Below are positions 1 to 13,103 of a stretch of DNA of 64,000 bases, in pieces. The position numbers were made by a program, and so were the translations under genes. The notes under the pieces are model-generated. The model was given only the letters and a program-made list of their open reading frames with translations, ran no database searches and had not been told where the DNA came from. Source of the stretch: Mytilus californianus (taxonomy: Eukaryota; Mollusca; Bivalvia; Mytilida; Mytilidae); the NCBI RefSeq assembly GCF_021869535.1, contig NW_026262734.1, positions 105,621,088 through 105,685,087 of the forward strand, read 5' to 3'. Within the stretch, counting starts at the first letter, position 1, and the number at the start of each line of letters is the position of its first letter.

Positions 1-194
1 TGATCATCTAGTCTTTAATTCTTTGTCAAAGGGAGATAAATACATAATGGACAATTCTGAACAACTTCCTTTAAATCTTTGCAAAACAAAACAAAAAACA
101 AAAAACTGTACGAGTAGTATCAATGCATTGCTTTGGTCATGATGATCTACAAAACAGAAATTTAACTGTTACAGATTATACATGCACCAACCAT

Positions 195-292
195 GATACA
201 GATCTTTTTTTCATCCAGAATGTATGAAATATTTGTCACTGGTCATTAAGCAACCAACAATCAACCAATCCATCAATCAATATTTAACTGAA
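195..292 (+). repeat. Short dispersed repeat with CAAT-rich tail
   Basis: The block ends in a degenerate run of CAAC/CAAT words after the motif 'atatttgtcactgg'. Similar motifs, usually 'atgcatgtaatatttgccac', recur at 6120-6165, 24233-24271, 28428-28470 and 28658-28690. This is a dispersed repeat; its class is not resolved. No coding content is seen. Confidence 0.5.
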
Positions 293-468
293 ACTTACAC
301 ACATCATTAACATTGATGTGTCATTTAGATATTTTGGAAGATAAGCTAAATCATAGTGGCATTATTTTCAAGCAGTAAATGTCTGCTTACTTTGCCCATA
401 TATCATGTGTATATATATACTTTTTTTAAATTACAATATCTAGAGGGTGAATGTACAAGAGACAATCA

Positions 469-592
469 GGATTGATTGATTGAATGATTGGTGTTTAATG
501 CCACTTTCAACACTATTGAGCTATTTTGTGGCGTCACTTTTATTGGTGATAGTAGCCGGAGTGCCCGGAGAGAACCACGAGACAATTAAGAG
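469..592 (-). mobile_element. 5'-truncated SINE (tail and central domain only)
   Basis: The segment matches the body of the complete SINE at 14418-14680: a GATT-rich tail, a 'gtgtttaatgccac' block, then 'agtagccggagtgcccggag'. The tRNA-like head expected at the right-hand end is missing, so this is a 5'-truncated minus-strand copy. The 'cggagtgcccggag' block looks like a conserved central SINE domain of the kind described in metazoan and molluscan SINEs; that family link is from memory. Confidence 0.7.
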
Positions 593-2358
593 ACATGGTG
601 GTAAATATAAGGAAGATCTGTTGAAAAAATACTTAAGTTAAATTAAGACAATGTAAGAAATGTACAATTTAACCGAAAAAAGCCATGTTAGATTAAGTAA
701 TGTACAGTGTAATTTATGACTTTGTTAGACAGCTAATCATTTTATTTCCTTTCTTATCTACGTTATATCAGACATATATTTGTATTATATGTCTCTGGTT
801 ATATCTATGATCCTAAATTGGGTTTTGACTACATGATCAAGAAATTAAATGAGGGGCAGTCTGCTTTGAGAGTGTCAAAGAAAATGTCTTTGTACAAAAT
901 GTTACTAGGTCCATCTCCAGCTATTTGTTAAAGTTTAACATTGATATCTTGTCATATTATAATTGATTATTTCATATCAGTCATATTCCCCAGGCTGCAT
1001 AAAACACGGTAACACGTTTTGTTCACAATTTATGTTAATAACTAGAAAAATTCACACATCATGTTACATTGTACACACACGTAGCAATTTCACCTAGAAA
1101 GCTGCATATAGTAACATTCAATGTAAAACATGTTTTGAGGAAATTTAAATGTTTACAATTACATATATTTATCTTTAAAATGTAGGTCAAATACTCGGAG
1201 TCAAAATCACGATCCATAAACGGGTCAATACTTATATCAACAACATTCAATATGATTGTAAAATCAAACCTTTGAGCCCTCTGTAACTGTGGTTTCATTG
1301 AGCATCTTTTAGTTTTACGCCCTCACAAATTTCAATATCGCTTTTCAACATTTACAGTCTTTGAGCCATATTTATACGAAAATATGTACGATCTATGCCC
1401 GGTTTTATACACCAGATATTGGTTGATAGTTTGCATGAACTTGTACTATCTATGCACACCATGTGCAGCAATGCACATTCAGTATGCACTGTGCAATTTG
1501 TTTACGTCTGATGTGTATTAATTGATGACCTAAATTAACGTACACAGGTAAGCGACAGCGAATACACAATAAATCAATACTGTACGATGTGTATTCAAGC
1601 ATACTGTTTGTGTATTCAAAATTACACATTAATTTCACAATTCACCTATATCAAGTATAAAATTCCAATAGTTAAATTTTTATTCACAAGATTCCCTAAT
1701 TCGACAGCAGGTAGAATTACATCAATTCAAAAATATACCATTTAACTGTTTAAATATATAGCAGATATATATACATATATATATAAATATTTACCAAATA
1801 TATTCACAATAAATGAGACCACAAGTGCTACATTTTTTTGGGGGGGAAAGAGAGAAAGCTTTCGTAGATTTAAAATAAAAATGGCTATTATATCTATGGT
1901 GTAACAATGAAGACGATTCAAAAGTAAGTAAACATTGTCTATTACATTACATGTATATTATCCGGGATAAGCAAAGTTAACAACAACACTCATATTCAAT
2001 CAGATATCATTTATATCCTACAAAAAATTCAGAATTACAATGTATAGTAGTACAGTATCTAATATTTTATAGAAATACAAATCCTTGACGCATCCGAGCC
2101 CCCAAAAATCTTGGTTTTCAAATAGTTTTGCTTAAATTGTAGAATATAATGTCAATACAATGTGTATCTCTCTAGATCTGTACATATATAAACAAACATC
2201 CCGTACGAAATTAGCAATAAAAATGTTGGTCATGCGGTCATAAACCTAGATGACTGAAAACAATAAACAAACCTGAAAAAATATTTTTAAATATATAATT
2301 TTAGCGACCCCGTTGATGACAATAAATAAATAGTATTCAGATTTTTCTGCTGTTGGGT

Positions 2359-2361
<3 letters not shown>
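593..2361. other. No recognisable gene
   Basis: AT-rich sequence. I see no exon with convincing splice sites and no recognised repeat family. Short open frames here have no protein-like features. Confidence 0.6.

Positions 2362-2409
<48 letters not shown>
2362..2409 (+). repeat. Poly(T) tract, 48 nt
   Basis: An uninterrupted run of 48 T. It may be the tail of a minus-strand retroposed copy, but no retroposon body was recognised to the right. The length should be treated as approximate because homopolymers are error-prone. Confidence 0.9.
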
Positions 2410-2412
<3 letters not shown>

Positions 2413-4180
2413 CAATCTATGTATTTTTTTTTAATTGTTTTTTGTGTAGTTTTCTATTTAGTTTCTTTTTCCTTGTATGCAATTAACAATACAATAATTT
2501 TATGTTATCCCTATCCAGCCATGTCATTCCCTCAATTGTATAAAATACCAAGATACCTTGAAGTTCGTGGAATTTGCAAAAAATGTACCTGCCAAAATAC
2601 AGTAATGTATAAATTTCCGGAAACAATAATAATTGATAAATTTATGTAGCTGTGTCTCTGAATCTTTTTCTTCTACACAGTTTGAAATAGGTGAATAATC
2701 AATACGGTACGTTCTTCTCATTGTAGTGATATCAAATTCTAAAGAAAATTATAAAAAACTAAACAATGTTGCAATGTCCAGGTGATTTTATGGATTCTTA
2801 AAGGCTAAAATCCAACTTCCCATGATTTTTTTTCTTCTAAAAGTCCAATCTATCACAGTATCAGAGATTCATGTACATGTGGTCTTAAAGACTGCTTATA
2901 ACTGCAATTTCGATAGGACATTTTAACCAAATCAATGTTCTGTCTGAAGTAAAAACATTGTACCATCTTAAAGATACACATTAATTCACATTTGCCGAAA
3001 GAAAGTTGTTTAACGCAGTTTTCTCCATCCCATAAATGTAGAAATTGCAATGATTTTTTTCCCAATATTGACCCTGTGAGTAAATATAAGTGCAAAATTG
3101 GACATATTTCTTTATTTCAACATAGCAAATATTTCAAGAAAGTATTGAACCAGCATATAGTACATTAGACAAACTTTTCATTTCTATTACATTTTTTTCT
3201 TCTTAAATCATATTCAAATTACTTTTACCATATTTCGTGCGTTAAACGACAAAAATTTTATGTAGCAAAATTTCATTATTGACAGAAAGCTTCTTAAGAT
3301 TTTGGGTTTCACCCGAATATTGTATAAAAGATATAGTAATGATGGTCGGTGTCGAAATTTTCAGCACCAGAATTCGCAGATTTAAGCATAAGAAATGGCG
3401 TTCAATCCCTATCATACTTATCTGTTTTACTGTTGACAGATGGTAGACAGAATGGGACGGACGGAGGTTTAACTTACCTTACATTAGCATATCTTACATA
3501 TTTTACTTTTTTCTTCAGTAACTGGAATGTCATGAGAAATTATCAACGCTAATGGATGCATGAATTTGAAAGATTGGTTCATTCTAGATTCTGGTAATTT
3601 TCTTCTCCACTTCTCCCCTGCCATGTCAAAACACTATATACTCAGTACCTGTTATTATGTATACATGCGTGGAGAAATTTTGCAAATAACATGTCTTTTA
3701 GGGTTAATTTGAATAAAGAATATGTATGCCGAAAGCTGAAAACTAACGATAATTTTGCAAATAATGTTACAGTATTTATCCCCTAAATTTTTACAAAATT
3801 TGACAGAAAATCGAACATTTGCAGCTTTATCCAAAAACAGCAACATGCACCACTGAATAAATTGTTGCTTAAAATTAAGAATCAGCATATTCTTAGCATG
3901 ATATAGACAGTTTAATATTCAATTTCCAGTAGGAGATGACAACTTTTCAGCGAGAGAAACAAAACAGAAAAGGACCTAGGGGAATCCAAGTTCATTGCTA
4001 CATAATTATATAGGTCTCATGTATCTTCTTTTTGAAATTGATTTATATATTCTTTTTAAATATACGAGGTTCTACTGGGGTACCTTCAGTCTTTGGACGA
4101 TATCTTGTCATGACGCTGTCCTGTTTACCATTTTGATTTAAACAGGCATAACATTGTGATGTCCAACTGGTGTGAAGTCA
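2410..4180. other. No recognisable gene
   Basis: AT-rich non-coding sequence; nothing that I can support. Confidence 0.5.
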
Positions 4181-4185
4181 TCAGT

Positions 4186-4235
4186 CTGGGATCCTGGCTC
4201 TCTGACGCGATGAGGAGGTTGGGCCAGGATCCCAG
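4186..4235. other. GC-rich hairpin in an exon-like island
   Basis: Perfect 13-bp inverted repeats 'ctgggatcctggc' (4186-4198) and 'gccaggatcccag' (4223-4235) enclose a 24-nt loop. The surrounding 4080-4260 is less AT-rich than its neighbours and has an open frame on the minus strand (about 34 codons) and another on the plus strand ending at a possible donor 'aag|gtacag'. Neither is decisive. It may be an eroded exon or the end of a mobile element. Confidence 0.35.
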
Positions 4236-4260
4236 AATACGATGTAAGGTACAGTCTTAA

Positions 4261-6520
4261 CTTGACTAGTTGTATCGATGTAGAGTGATCAAGTTGTTTT
4301 AGAAGTTTAATTCACTAAAAGTGAGGATTTTTTTTTCTTGGCCATATATTCTGTGAATATTTAAAATGTAAGAGTGCAATAAAGGATGTCTAAAGAAGGG
4401 AAATTGTATACAGGAAATCCTTCGGAAGCACACCAAAGTAAAGCAAAAAAATTCGAGACTTACTTGTAAAACAAAAACTCCCTCCAAAATATTTATCCCT
4501 GCACATCGAAAAATGGGGAGAAAATACCAAGGGAGTAATCATAAGTATTAGTCAAAGATAAACGAAAAACTGAAGGCAATTTTGATAAAATATTACAAAA
4601 CATTACACAATGAAGGTTTACCGGATCCAAATTTATTGTATTTGTCTGAAAGACATTTTTTTTCTTAATTTTGATCAAATTTTTGTTCCTATTTGGAATG
4701 TCTTTCTTGTGATGCATAATGTCGAAATTTGCATATATATCTATCGAATTGCGTTTATGACCGATTTATAAGCATTTACAATCCAATCAAATTCCAAACA
4801 TTTTGTATGTCAAAAATTCACGCAAGGAGCTGTGATATATACATTAAAATTTTCATAAAAAGATTAGTTTTTTTATCAATACTATAGATTCAGTGAACTG
4901 CTTAGCCGACCTTTGGAAATAGGTTTTACCAGTATACAAATATTTATCATCATTTGTGTGGTCATAGAACTCAGAATAAAAGCTTGTATGGCTCTTTGAT
5001 ACAGGATTGTAATTACATTTAATCGAAAGCTTATCCATTTAGTTTATAATGATCATGAAAATTGAATTCATATTCTACAAAGTGCAGAAAATATATATTA
5101 TATTCAATTTATGCACGAGGGGCAATATGGAAATTGCATTACGAGTAATTGCGCTCTTGTAAACTGTGTGAGGTAATCTCTTGTGACAATTTTGCGATTT
5201 ATAAATTTAACTCAATAAAGTCCCCTGAATTTGTTTTACTTACGGGGTCAAAATCCGAAAGCTGGTAATAGAAAGAGTCTAAATGATATACTGACCTGAA
5301 CTTAAATGTGTCTCAACAATTTTTCATATTATACTTATATTTACCATAAAATAAGAGTATTATTCTGCCCTTTAAAGATTGTGATTGAAGACTATTTGAT
5401 ACAAAACGGCAACATTTACATGTTTTTGTAAAATTTGTATTGAATGACGGCCATAACCGTATATATCTTTACTTCCTCCAGAATGGCTGGTTTACAATTT
5501 TATTATTCAATTTTGAATAAACGATCAAAATTTGCCCGAATCTTTCAAGACAATGATTGCAGTTTGCAGTAAACTTTATTAGCCCCAAAAAACATGTCCA
5601 GAAATAAGAAACGAAACAATTTTGTTACAACTTAAAACTATGATAAAGTAATCTTCAGCCGACTGACCGACTTTTTTTGAAAATAGCCATTGTGTCAAAA
5701 TTCAGTGGAAATTGGTTCGAAACTTTATATAGAAGATTTCTTTATTGGCAAATCAAAGATTATGCCGACCATATTTATTGATAAACACTTAAAGATCAAT
5801 AAAATGAAATTTTGTAATTCACCCCGTTTTCCATTAAAATTCATCTATTAGTCTAGTGTTACCCCCTTTTAACTATCCTTTTATTTATTTTACTTCTTTT
5901 TCTATCAACTTTTTTTTTGAAAATGGACAACAGAATTAAATACAGTATGTCAAATAATTTCGATTGAACATATTAATTTAGGTACATCTATGCTATGGAT
6001 GCTTGGTTTGTATAGTCTATACATACTAATACTATTAAACCAAATATATATTTCCAAGAGTTTGAGACAACCAAGTTTTGAAAGATATGAAAATGTTTGC
6101 AAAAGTCAAAAATCTGGTCTCGTCCTGAATATGCATACAATGTTTGCCACTGGACGTTAAACAATTCGCCTAAATCTTAGACTAATGCGTGTCAGGGTTA
6201 ACTACACACATATGGACTTACAAAAATTGTATATGTTTAAATAACTTGACGCTACCAAATCAGTTTCTCGCCTCAAAACGTTCTCTTAAGGAACTTTTCA
6301 AGAGAAATCAAACGAAATTTTCCAGAAAACGTCACCATGAGGCATTTTTGACGTGTTTCTATTTCTAAGCTAAGTGAACCCAAGACTCATTTGAATCCTT
6401 GATTAACTATAAAATGGTCATCTGGAATATATAATGAATATGAATAACTCTATGCGGTCAGCACAAAAAGAAACATCAATTAAATAACACATTCAGCCAA
6501 ATAAAATGAATTTATATGAA
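4261..6520. other. No recognisable gene
   Basis: AT-rich sequence with only short open frames. One dispersed motif copy ('tgcatacaatgtttgccac') lies at 6120-6165. Nothing else is supported. Confidence 0.5.
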
Positions 6521-6525
6521 TTATT

Positions 6526-6600
6526 CAATAGAATAGCATATATACTTTATTCCAAATTAATGGGCCCACAAGTGGCACCATGAGATTATATCAATAAACA
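6526..6600 (-). mobile_element. LINE 3'-end fragment
   Basis: 'gaatagcatatatacttt' followed by 'aatgggcccac' parallels the 3' end of the LINE at 21575-22358 ('gaatagaatatttttatt' then 'agggcccattg'). Only the 3' terminal part is evident, as expected for a 5'-truncated minus-strand insertion. Confidence 0.45.
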
Positions 6601-7183
6601 ATTAAACAAATACAAAAGAACAGAACTGAGGGAAATAATTAGAAGATATGCAGATGCTTCCTGCACTGAACTCGTACCAAAGTTAACACCTACACGAATA
6701 TTGTACAAAAAGTATCAAACTCAGCGATTGGCGTCTTTTCATTCGTTCTTGCGGACGATAACCACAAATGAATTAGTGTGGACACAAAGAAATGTCATGC
6801 ATGCGTCCGATTTACCAAAAACTCCAATGCAAAAAAGAAACCAAAATCTAGCCATTAAGTTACTGACTTGCTGTTGAAAATAAACAGTGGATGAACCAAG
6901 AAAAGGATCAAAATAGATGACAATATTTTCGATTAAATCGGCGTGAATTTTTGTAAGCTTAGTATCTGTTCATAGAACAATGGGACTCTGTATTCTTTCT
7001 GCTGAAACTAAACTTATCGTTTAATTGGACAGTTTTAACCAACTTATTTCTCTATCGACAACGTTTCTTACCTTTAATTGTAGAGAGTCCACCCTAATTT
7101 TCTAAGGATGACGGCATCTCTGAATAATCCATGCATACTCTAGATTTTACTTCTGATGAAATAATCTTATGTCTTACCTACAG
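6601..7183. other. No recognisable gene
   Basis: Non-coding sequence, possibly including more of the LINE 3' untranslated region at its left end and an intron next to the candidate exon on the right. Confidence 0.4.
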
Positions 7184-7306
7184 CGACAGTTATCTCCAGT
7201 GACTGATAAAGGTTCCTACAAGTCTGTATCTCACCTGAGTGCAAATTATTTTCCCTATGATGAGACGGTCCCATTTACGCAAAACAATGTTTTCAAACGC
7301 CAAGCG
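7184..7306 (+). CDS. Candidate internal exon, 41 codons, unknown protein
   Basis: The segment is preceded by an acceptor (cttacctacag) and followed by a strong donor (gtaagc). It is 123 nt long and open in only one frame, phase 0 at both ends. The encoded peptide looks protein-like, for example 'SANYFPYDETVPFTQ' and 'NNVFKRQ'. I do not recognise the family. The nearest other plus-strand exon is the terminal one at 20144, whose phase (1) does not join directly to this exon's end (0), so at least one further exon would be needed if they belong together. An open frame of this length can arise by chance, so transcript evidence is required. Confidence 0.35.
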
Positions 7307-8095
7307 GTAAGCAGTATCATTTTTTAATTCGAGCCGAGTTTGGTTTAAATTGCTTAGTTATTTCAGTAGGGAAGATTACTCAGTGGACTATTGCTAAGAT
7401 CCTTGCTATGCAAAAACTTTATGATTTGTTATGCAGTAGCGGGTATATGTGATGCTGGTAAGGTTCGTCAAACTTAAGTTAAATGTGAAAATTCTCAATT
7501 TAGGCAAATTAACATTCTCGTTGATGTAACTAGAGGCTCCCAGGAATATTTGCACACCTGGTTAAATCTCGTTTTTCAAACAAGAAAATTTGTGTTTAAA
7601 CAATTTTGTCTCAATGTTTTTTTTTTTACTGGGAAAACTGTCTGTCTATTATAGTTTCAATATAAAGGCAAACGAGTAAAAATGTGATTAAGGAACAACA
7701 ACTCCTGTAGGGAGACAATGGACGATTTCAATCTTTTGACTTATGTGCTGATCTCCTGATGTTGATCATTTTCGATGTTCTAATTTTCGTTTGATCTATC
7801 ACAGGTCAAGATATTAGTTGGTATAAAAATCATCATTTAAGTGAAATATGTCCTTAAAGGTGTCGACTGACGATGCTATGTTGACTCATTGGCGGATCTA
7901 GCCTTGTTGATTATTTTTGCTGTTTACAGTTTCTCTCTATCTATATAGCATTCTGAAAATTAATTTATACGGAATAAAAAACAAACCTACCATGAATTAC
8001 AAAAAAATGAATTACAAAAAAATATAAAAAAACAATTTCAAAATATTATTCATCAGAAATACAATGTCTTTAAAAAATATATAAAGACATAAGTT
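7307..8095. other. No recognisable gene
   Basis: Non-coding AT-rich sequence; would be intron if the exon at 7184 is real. Contains short A-rich runs near 7975-8040. Confidence 0.4.
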
Positions 8096-8376
8096 TAAGG
8101 TGGTACATAACACTACAGGGAGATAACTCTTTAAAAATCAGCTGAACGTTTTAATCACGCTCTATTGTTAAGGAAATATTAAACTTCTCAAAGATTAAAA
8201 TTAGTATTTGTCAAACTGCTATATATCAAATGAAATTTTTCTGATAAAATGTGTAGTTCAAGTTTTTAAATTTTTTATATTTTTGTCAAAGGGTCAAGGT
8301 AATTATTTCGTCAAAATTTTACGAAAATTAAACAAGCCAGATTAATTTTAGTCAAGGCGTTTGGTACCACCTTAAT
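8096..8376. mobile_element. MITE-like element with TIR GGTGGTAC
   Basis: The block starts 'ttaaggtggtac' and ends 'gtaccaccttaa', giving short terminal inverted repeats about 280 bp apart. The inner bases match only partly (xxAAC). Both ends abut TTAA, which could be a TTAA target duplication as in piggyBac-type elements or simply part of the repeat. Non-coding. Confidence 0.5.
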
Positions 8377-8539
8377 TAATTTTCGAAATATCCAATAATG
8401 AACAGTAGATTTCAAACTGTATTTATACATAATTTCTTCTCTAAATTTAGAATTTGATGCTACATGTTTATCTATTTTTAAATATGAATCTACTAGCAAT
8501 TTCTATTAATTGTGCAATACAGCTCAGAATTTGGATTGT

Positions 8540-9330
8540 AATTTAATATTCGACATCGCATAGGTTTCTAACACAGAAAGAATGTGGTCAAAGAACTTAA
8601 AAATTTGAAATTGGACATTTACCTATTATGGTCCAATACTCAAAATCTAAATACATGGTTTGATTCAGCATATCAAAGAACCCCTAGCATTTAATTTTTG
8701 ATGAAATCAAGTTTAATTTTGGACAATTTGGACCTCAATGTGGACCAATTTAAAAACGGGGCCCAAAATCCAAAATCTAAATACACGGTTAGAATCAGCA
8801 TATGAAAGAAAGTCCAAAAATTTAAGACTTTGAATAAAACCCCATTGAAATTGGTCAAGAAATAAGCAATTTATACAAAGTATAAGAAAAGTATTGTTTT
8901 TGGCCCCTTTTTCCTTAAAGGTTACGGCCATAGCCCCCAAAATCAATCCCAATCTTCCTTTTTTGGTATGGAAACTCATGGTACAATTTTATAGAGATCC
9001 ATAGGCTTATACTCAAGTTATTGCCCGGAAACTAGAAAATCCTAGTTATTTTTTGCACCCAATTCCTAAACGGTTTGGGCCATAACCCCAAAATCGATCC
9101 CAACCTTCCTTTAGAGGTATGGAATCTTGTGGTACAATTTCATAGTGATCCATACACTTATAGACACACGTTCTTGTCCTGAAACAAGAAAAATACTTGT
9201 TTTTGGTCCCCAATTCCTAAACAGTTAGGACAATTACCCCCACAATCAATCCAAATGGCTGCGGACGACGGCGCCGACGCCGACAACGTCATAACATTAT
9301 ACGACCTCAAAAAAATTGCAGTCGTATAAA
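8540..9330 (+). mobile_element. Hairpin-ended non-autonomous element (GTCGTAT type)
   Basis: Two internal tandem sections share 'ccaaaatctaaatac' and 'ggttagaatcagcatat'-like words (8640-8800), and two later sections share 'cctaaacggtttgggcc' and 'cctaaacagttagga' (9065-9235). These are followed by a GC-rich stretch 'gacgacggcgccgacgccg' and a terminal hairpin with stem 'atacgac/gtcgtat' (about 9300-9330). This matches the plan of the other hairpin elements in the window. Left boundary uncertain. Non-coding. Confidence 0.6.
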
Positions 9331-11199
9331 AACGCCAAAAAATGTGAAAAAAATTGTCATTTAAGGGCAGACGTCTAACGATTTCGGTCGTATATATCTT
9401 CTTTTTGCTTATCATTTTTGCTGTTAACAATTTCTCTATATCTGTAATAGTTTTCAAGATAATTAACAAAACAAAAATATTATGTTAATAAGGTATGATT
9501 GCGAAAAGAATCGTAATGACTTCAAAAATGAACAAAACCCATACCGTATAGTAAATTATATAAGGCAACAGATAATTCACAAAATGTGAAACAATTCAAC
9601 AGAGAAAAAAACTCTGCTGTTATATATAACAGGCCAAAGCAATGACGTAATAAGCATTGTTAACATTATATAGATAATTCCTTTTTTGAATAAAATTTTT
9701 TTAAATGCAGAAATAATAATCAAATCGTTTTTTGTTTTTTTTTACAATTATGACGGTCATGTTTGTTGGTTGCTCGGATCACCGAATATTTGAAAGTAAA
9801 TACTCTGTGTAGCATTCAGTCCAAGCGAAGTCCCGATTGTCCATGTAGTTAAAACTGTATTAGAATTAATAAAAACAACAGATAACACAAATAGTATCGC
9901 CTGGATTTTTTCCAGGTGCAATTAAATTTCAATTAGGTCAGCTCACTGGTCACTTGAAATATGTAAGGTTAACATGGTCGAGTAATAGTTCACTTTCAAA
10001 ATATGTTAAACCTTTCATGTAAATGGTAACTGAGGAACAGCTAGGTTTCATACTGAAAGTTTAAACCGAACACTGCAGAGAATAACTGAGGTTAAGGCCA
10101 TATGAAATGTGTGAATGTTAGGTATATAAATGTATATACTTTCCAAGTCAATCCTACTTACCATAAACAAAAGAGCATACAATTGAGGACAAGGCGACAC
10201 ATTGACGATGACCTCCTGATGTCGTTTGGTTATTTGAGTCTCGGGTTGCGGTCTCATTGACATCCCTTTTAATTACTAGCTGACATAAGCTGCCCGAATA
10301 ACCTCCATACAATTCTTCGATATCCTAAGTTTAAGGTTGGGATATTAAGGTTATTTGCACGCTGTCGTTTGAAAGAGTAATACTACATATACCCTTGTCC
10401 CGAATATCGGGTATTTGACAATAAAAGTTTAAGACTGGCATCTCAGGGATTATTTTTATTTGGCCTGAGTCAACTAGTAAACTTGAAATTGTGAGTATAT
10501 TACTAGATTGATTTGAGCATTAAAAATGTTCCCATAGTCACAAATCCTGAACATCATCATACTCTGCTTGTAAATAAGAGCGCCCTGTATTGACCAACCA
10601 CTAGCATCCTTTACTTCTTAATTTAAATTTTAATGGTCAATCGAGTTACATAGTTAATTTTATTTTTTTATGGTAAATTCACTGACCTTCGAGGAGTATT
10701 TGACAAACTCTATTAGACAAATAGAATAACACCATTAAAAATTAAGTTTATTTTGACAATTTTGAAAATGATATCGTGTTGCTGAAAGGCTAAAGTGACC
10801 AATTCATTGCAATAATGTAAATATATTAACCAGCTAGTCCTTAAACACTAAATCACCTGTTCCAAAATCAGGTGACTGGGTTTGAACCCAGAATTGTTTT
10901 GCTAGCATTTTATTGACAGTTCCATTTTCTGAAAACATTACAACTCAAACACGATACATGTCTATATATCATGTATAAAGCACAAATCACAAGAAGAATT
11001 TTATCAGACAGCGATTCCTAATACTCTGTTATGAAACCGAAGAAAATAGTAGAGCAAACTTAAGTCGAGTCCAGTAAAAGTTTGAAGAACTTTATATTAA
11101 TACTGAAACGGTAATTCAAATCTATCATTTTTTACACCAATTAGAATCTATAGTGAAATAAATAAAATTACAAATAATATATTTTGGGCGTTGACCCAG
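9331..11199. other. No recognisable gene; one retroelement fragment
   Basis: 9534-9600 resembles the 3' non-coding part of the retroelement at 24310-26022 ('acccataccgtatagt', 'aatgtgaaacaattcaa') in the same orientation. The remainder is unrecognised AT-rich sequence. A small tRNA-like arm near 10862-10906 was judged insufficient for a tRNA. Confidence 0.45.
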
Positions 11200-11385
11200 G
11201 GTGCAGGGCCTCAAAACGGTCGACAAACTAACATGTACTGATAGTAAATCAACTTTATTACAGATCAATCACAAATAGTTCCCATCAAACTATAACTTAA
11301 GTGTTGATACCGACGACGGCGTCGCCGGAAAAGCAACACATATGTCTCGCCTTCCGCGACGAAAAGTCACAGGCGAGACAAAAAT
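11200..11385 (+). mobile_element. 3' end of a hairpin-ended element (TCTCGCC type)
   Basis: 'gacgacggcgtcgccgg' is followed by a hairpin whose arms are 'tctcgcc' (from 11344) and 'ggcgaga', ending in 'caaaaat'. The same end recurs at about 13127-13170, 14275-14313 and 15490-15527. The body of this copy upstream is too eroded to delimit. Confidence 0.6.
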
Positions 11386-11710
11386 ACGTCATATGAACCT
11401 GTATGCTCAAATTATATTAGTAAATGCAGACGATAACAACTTTGTTATTTGTACTGTAGTCTTAATTATTGGTGCTGTTGAAATCGAAAGAAATTTGAAA
11501 GACTTGATGACCGGATAAAATATTTAGCTAAAACCACACATATTAAATTGACGAAGTATTTTTATGTTATGAGGATAATTAGTATCATCTTGCAAGTAAA
11601 AGACTTTTTTTGGTGTATTTTATCTATACTACCAAATGTTTTTAAGTACAAATATTACAGAAGATGTGAAAAATCTAAGCAAGATGTAGATATTTAATAT
11701 AAACTATTTA

Positions 11711-11970
11711 GGGAACGACCATTTAACTGCAAGGGGGTATGGTTTTTTCCTAAAAAAATATTCTGATCCCCAATTTGATGAAAAAAAATATTGTGGTTAA
11801 GTAGATGACAAAAAAAAATATTCTGAATCCAGATTTTCTCCAAACCTTATAGTGTTAAATTTTGAAAAAAATAATTTGATTGAAAGCGTCGAAAAACTAA
11901 AAAAAAAATTTTTTTTTACTCGACAAAAAAACCATAACCCCCCTCCCCTTGAAGTTAAATGGTTGCTCCC
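11711..11970. mobile_element. TTA-flanked MITE with G-run TIRs
   Basis: Terminal inverted repeats of about 38 bp begin 'gggaacgaccatttaactg' on the left and 'gggagcaaccatttaactt' on the right (reverse complement). Both reach a G-run and then 'tatggtttttt'. TTA lies immediately outside each end (11708-11710 and 11971-11973), as for PIF/Harbinger-type insertions. The 260-bp interior is A-rich and non-coding. Related elements occur at 29266-30191 and 41517-42801. Confidence 0.75.
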
Positions 11971-12009
11971 TTAAAAGCAGCAATATTTAACGAAAAGTAT
12001 ATATACACA

Positions 12010-13098
12010 AGAGTGCACACGCTGAAATGTCTCACCTGCTTTACGGACTATTGATTTTGTGTTGGTAGTCCTAAATATAATGGTTTACTACAAGTATCAC
12101 AATAACTTAACATGATATAAAACAAGCATTCTGAGAGTATTGCATGGCAATACATAGTCCCCTACCGGGTAAAAATTCATTATACTGGAACAAAATGCTA
12201 ACTTGTTCTATAACTTGTCATGGTGTAAACAAAAAGTAAATATCATGTCAATATCTTCAAGCATGACTAAAAACAGTGTTGAAACCTGATTATAAGAGTG
12301 AATTTTTCAAGTCCAAGGACCATAACTCTGCATAAAATTATTAGACCGAAACAAAAATTTGAACTTGAAATGAAACTTGTCATGATAAAACTATATACAA
12401 ATTATCAATCAATATCTTATAAGCATGATGAAAAAAAACATTAGATATGATTAATAGTTCTCTAAAATTAGATATGATGTAATACAGTGTATATCTATTT
12501 TCAAATTATAATCAAATATAATTAACAGGTCCAAATATTTTATCTTTCATTTGTCACAAACTAATATAGATTTGTAACTTATCTATAAAATGTCAACAAC
12601 TTTTATCTACCCAATGTATTGTATTGAAATATATACATTAATAAAAATAGATTATTATCTAATTAAAGGATTTCTCTTCATAATTTTTTTTTTATATATA
12701 TAGCATTCAGAAAATTAGTTTATACTAAATAACAAACAATCTGCCAAAAAATTCTTCAAATAATGTAACAAAAAATGTCTTTTAAAAAATGAGTTATCTC
12801 CCTTTGTACAGAAATATGGTTTAACATAGTACTCTAACATTAGATATGGTCCAGAGTTATGGTCCATAACTCTGGACTAAATCATCAGACCGGAACAAAA
12901 TTCGAACTTGATCTATAACTTGTCATGATAAAACTATATACCAAATATCAAATCAATATCTTCAAGAACGAAGAAAAAAAATGCGGAAAGCTGATTTGCC
13001 GGACTGACGGATGGACAGACGGACAGATGGACAGACGGACAGATGGACGGAGTGCAAACCTAAAGTCCCCTTCGACTTCGTCGGTAGGGGACTAAAAA
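12010..13098 (+). mobile_element. Hairpin-ended non-autonomous element (GTCCCC type)
   Basis: The core contains several diverged units built around 'ggaccataactctg', 'aacttgtcatgataaaac' and 'atcaatatctt'. A GACGGACA-type microsatellite follows at 13004-13052, then a terminal hairpin 'agtcccc...ggggact' ending at 13093. An inverted copy of the last 11 bp, 'agtcccctacc', also occurs at 12156-12166. The same family lies in opposite orientation at 51950-52680. No protein is encoded. Confidence 0.7.
13004..13052 (+). repeat. GACGGACA/GATGGACA microsatellite
   Basis: Tetranucleotide-based run alternating GACGGACA and GATGGACA units, embedded just upstream of the terminal hairpin of the surrounding element. 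Confidence 0.85.
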
Positions 13099-13103
13099 AA
13101 ATC

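Noticed and set aside
2353-2649. 98-codon frame starting in the poly(T) tract
   Set aside because: The first part is a run of phenylalanine from poly(T), and the rest has no protein-like features.
9915-9962. Possible 48-nt plus-strand exon between 'tttttccag' and 'gtaagg'
   Set aside because: Its phases do not match the neighbouring candidate exons and the peptide is too short to judge.
10862-10906. tRNA-like arms: 'tcacctg...caggtga' and 'ctgggtttgaacccag'
   Set aside because: Only two arms can be drawn, the T-loop is one base short, and no acceptor stem or D arm is present. At most a SINE or tRNA relic.
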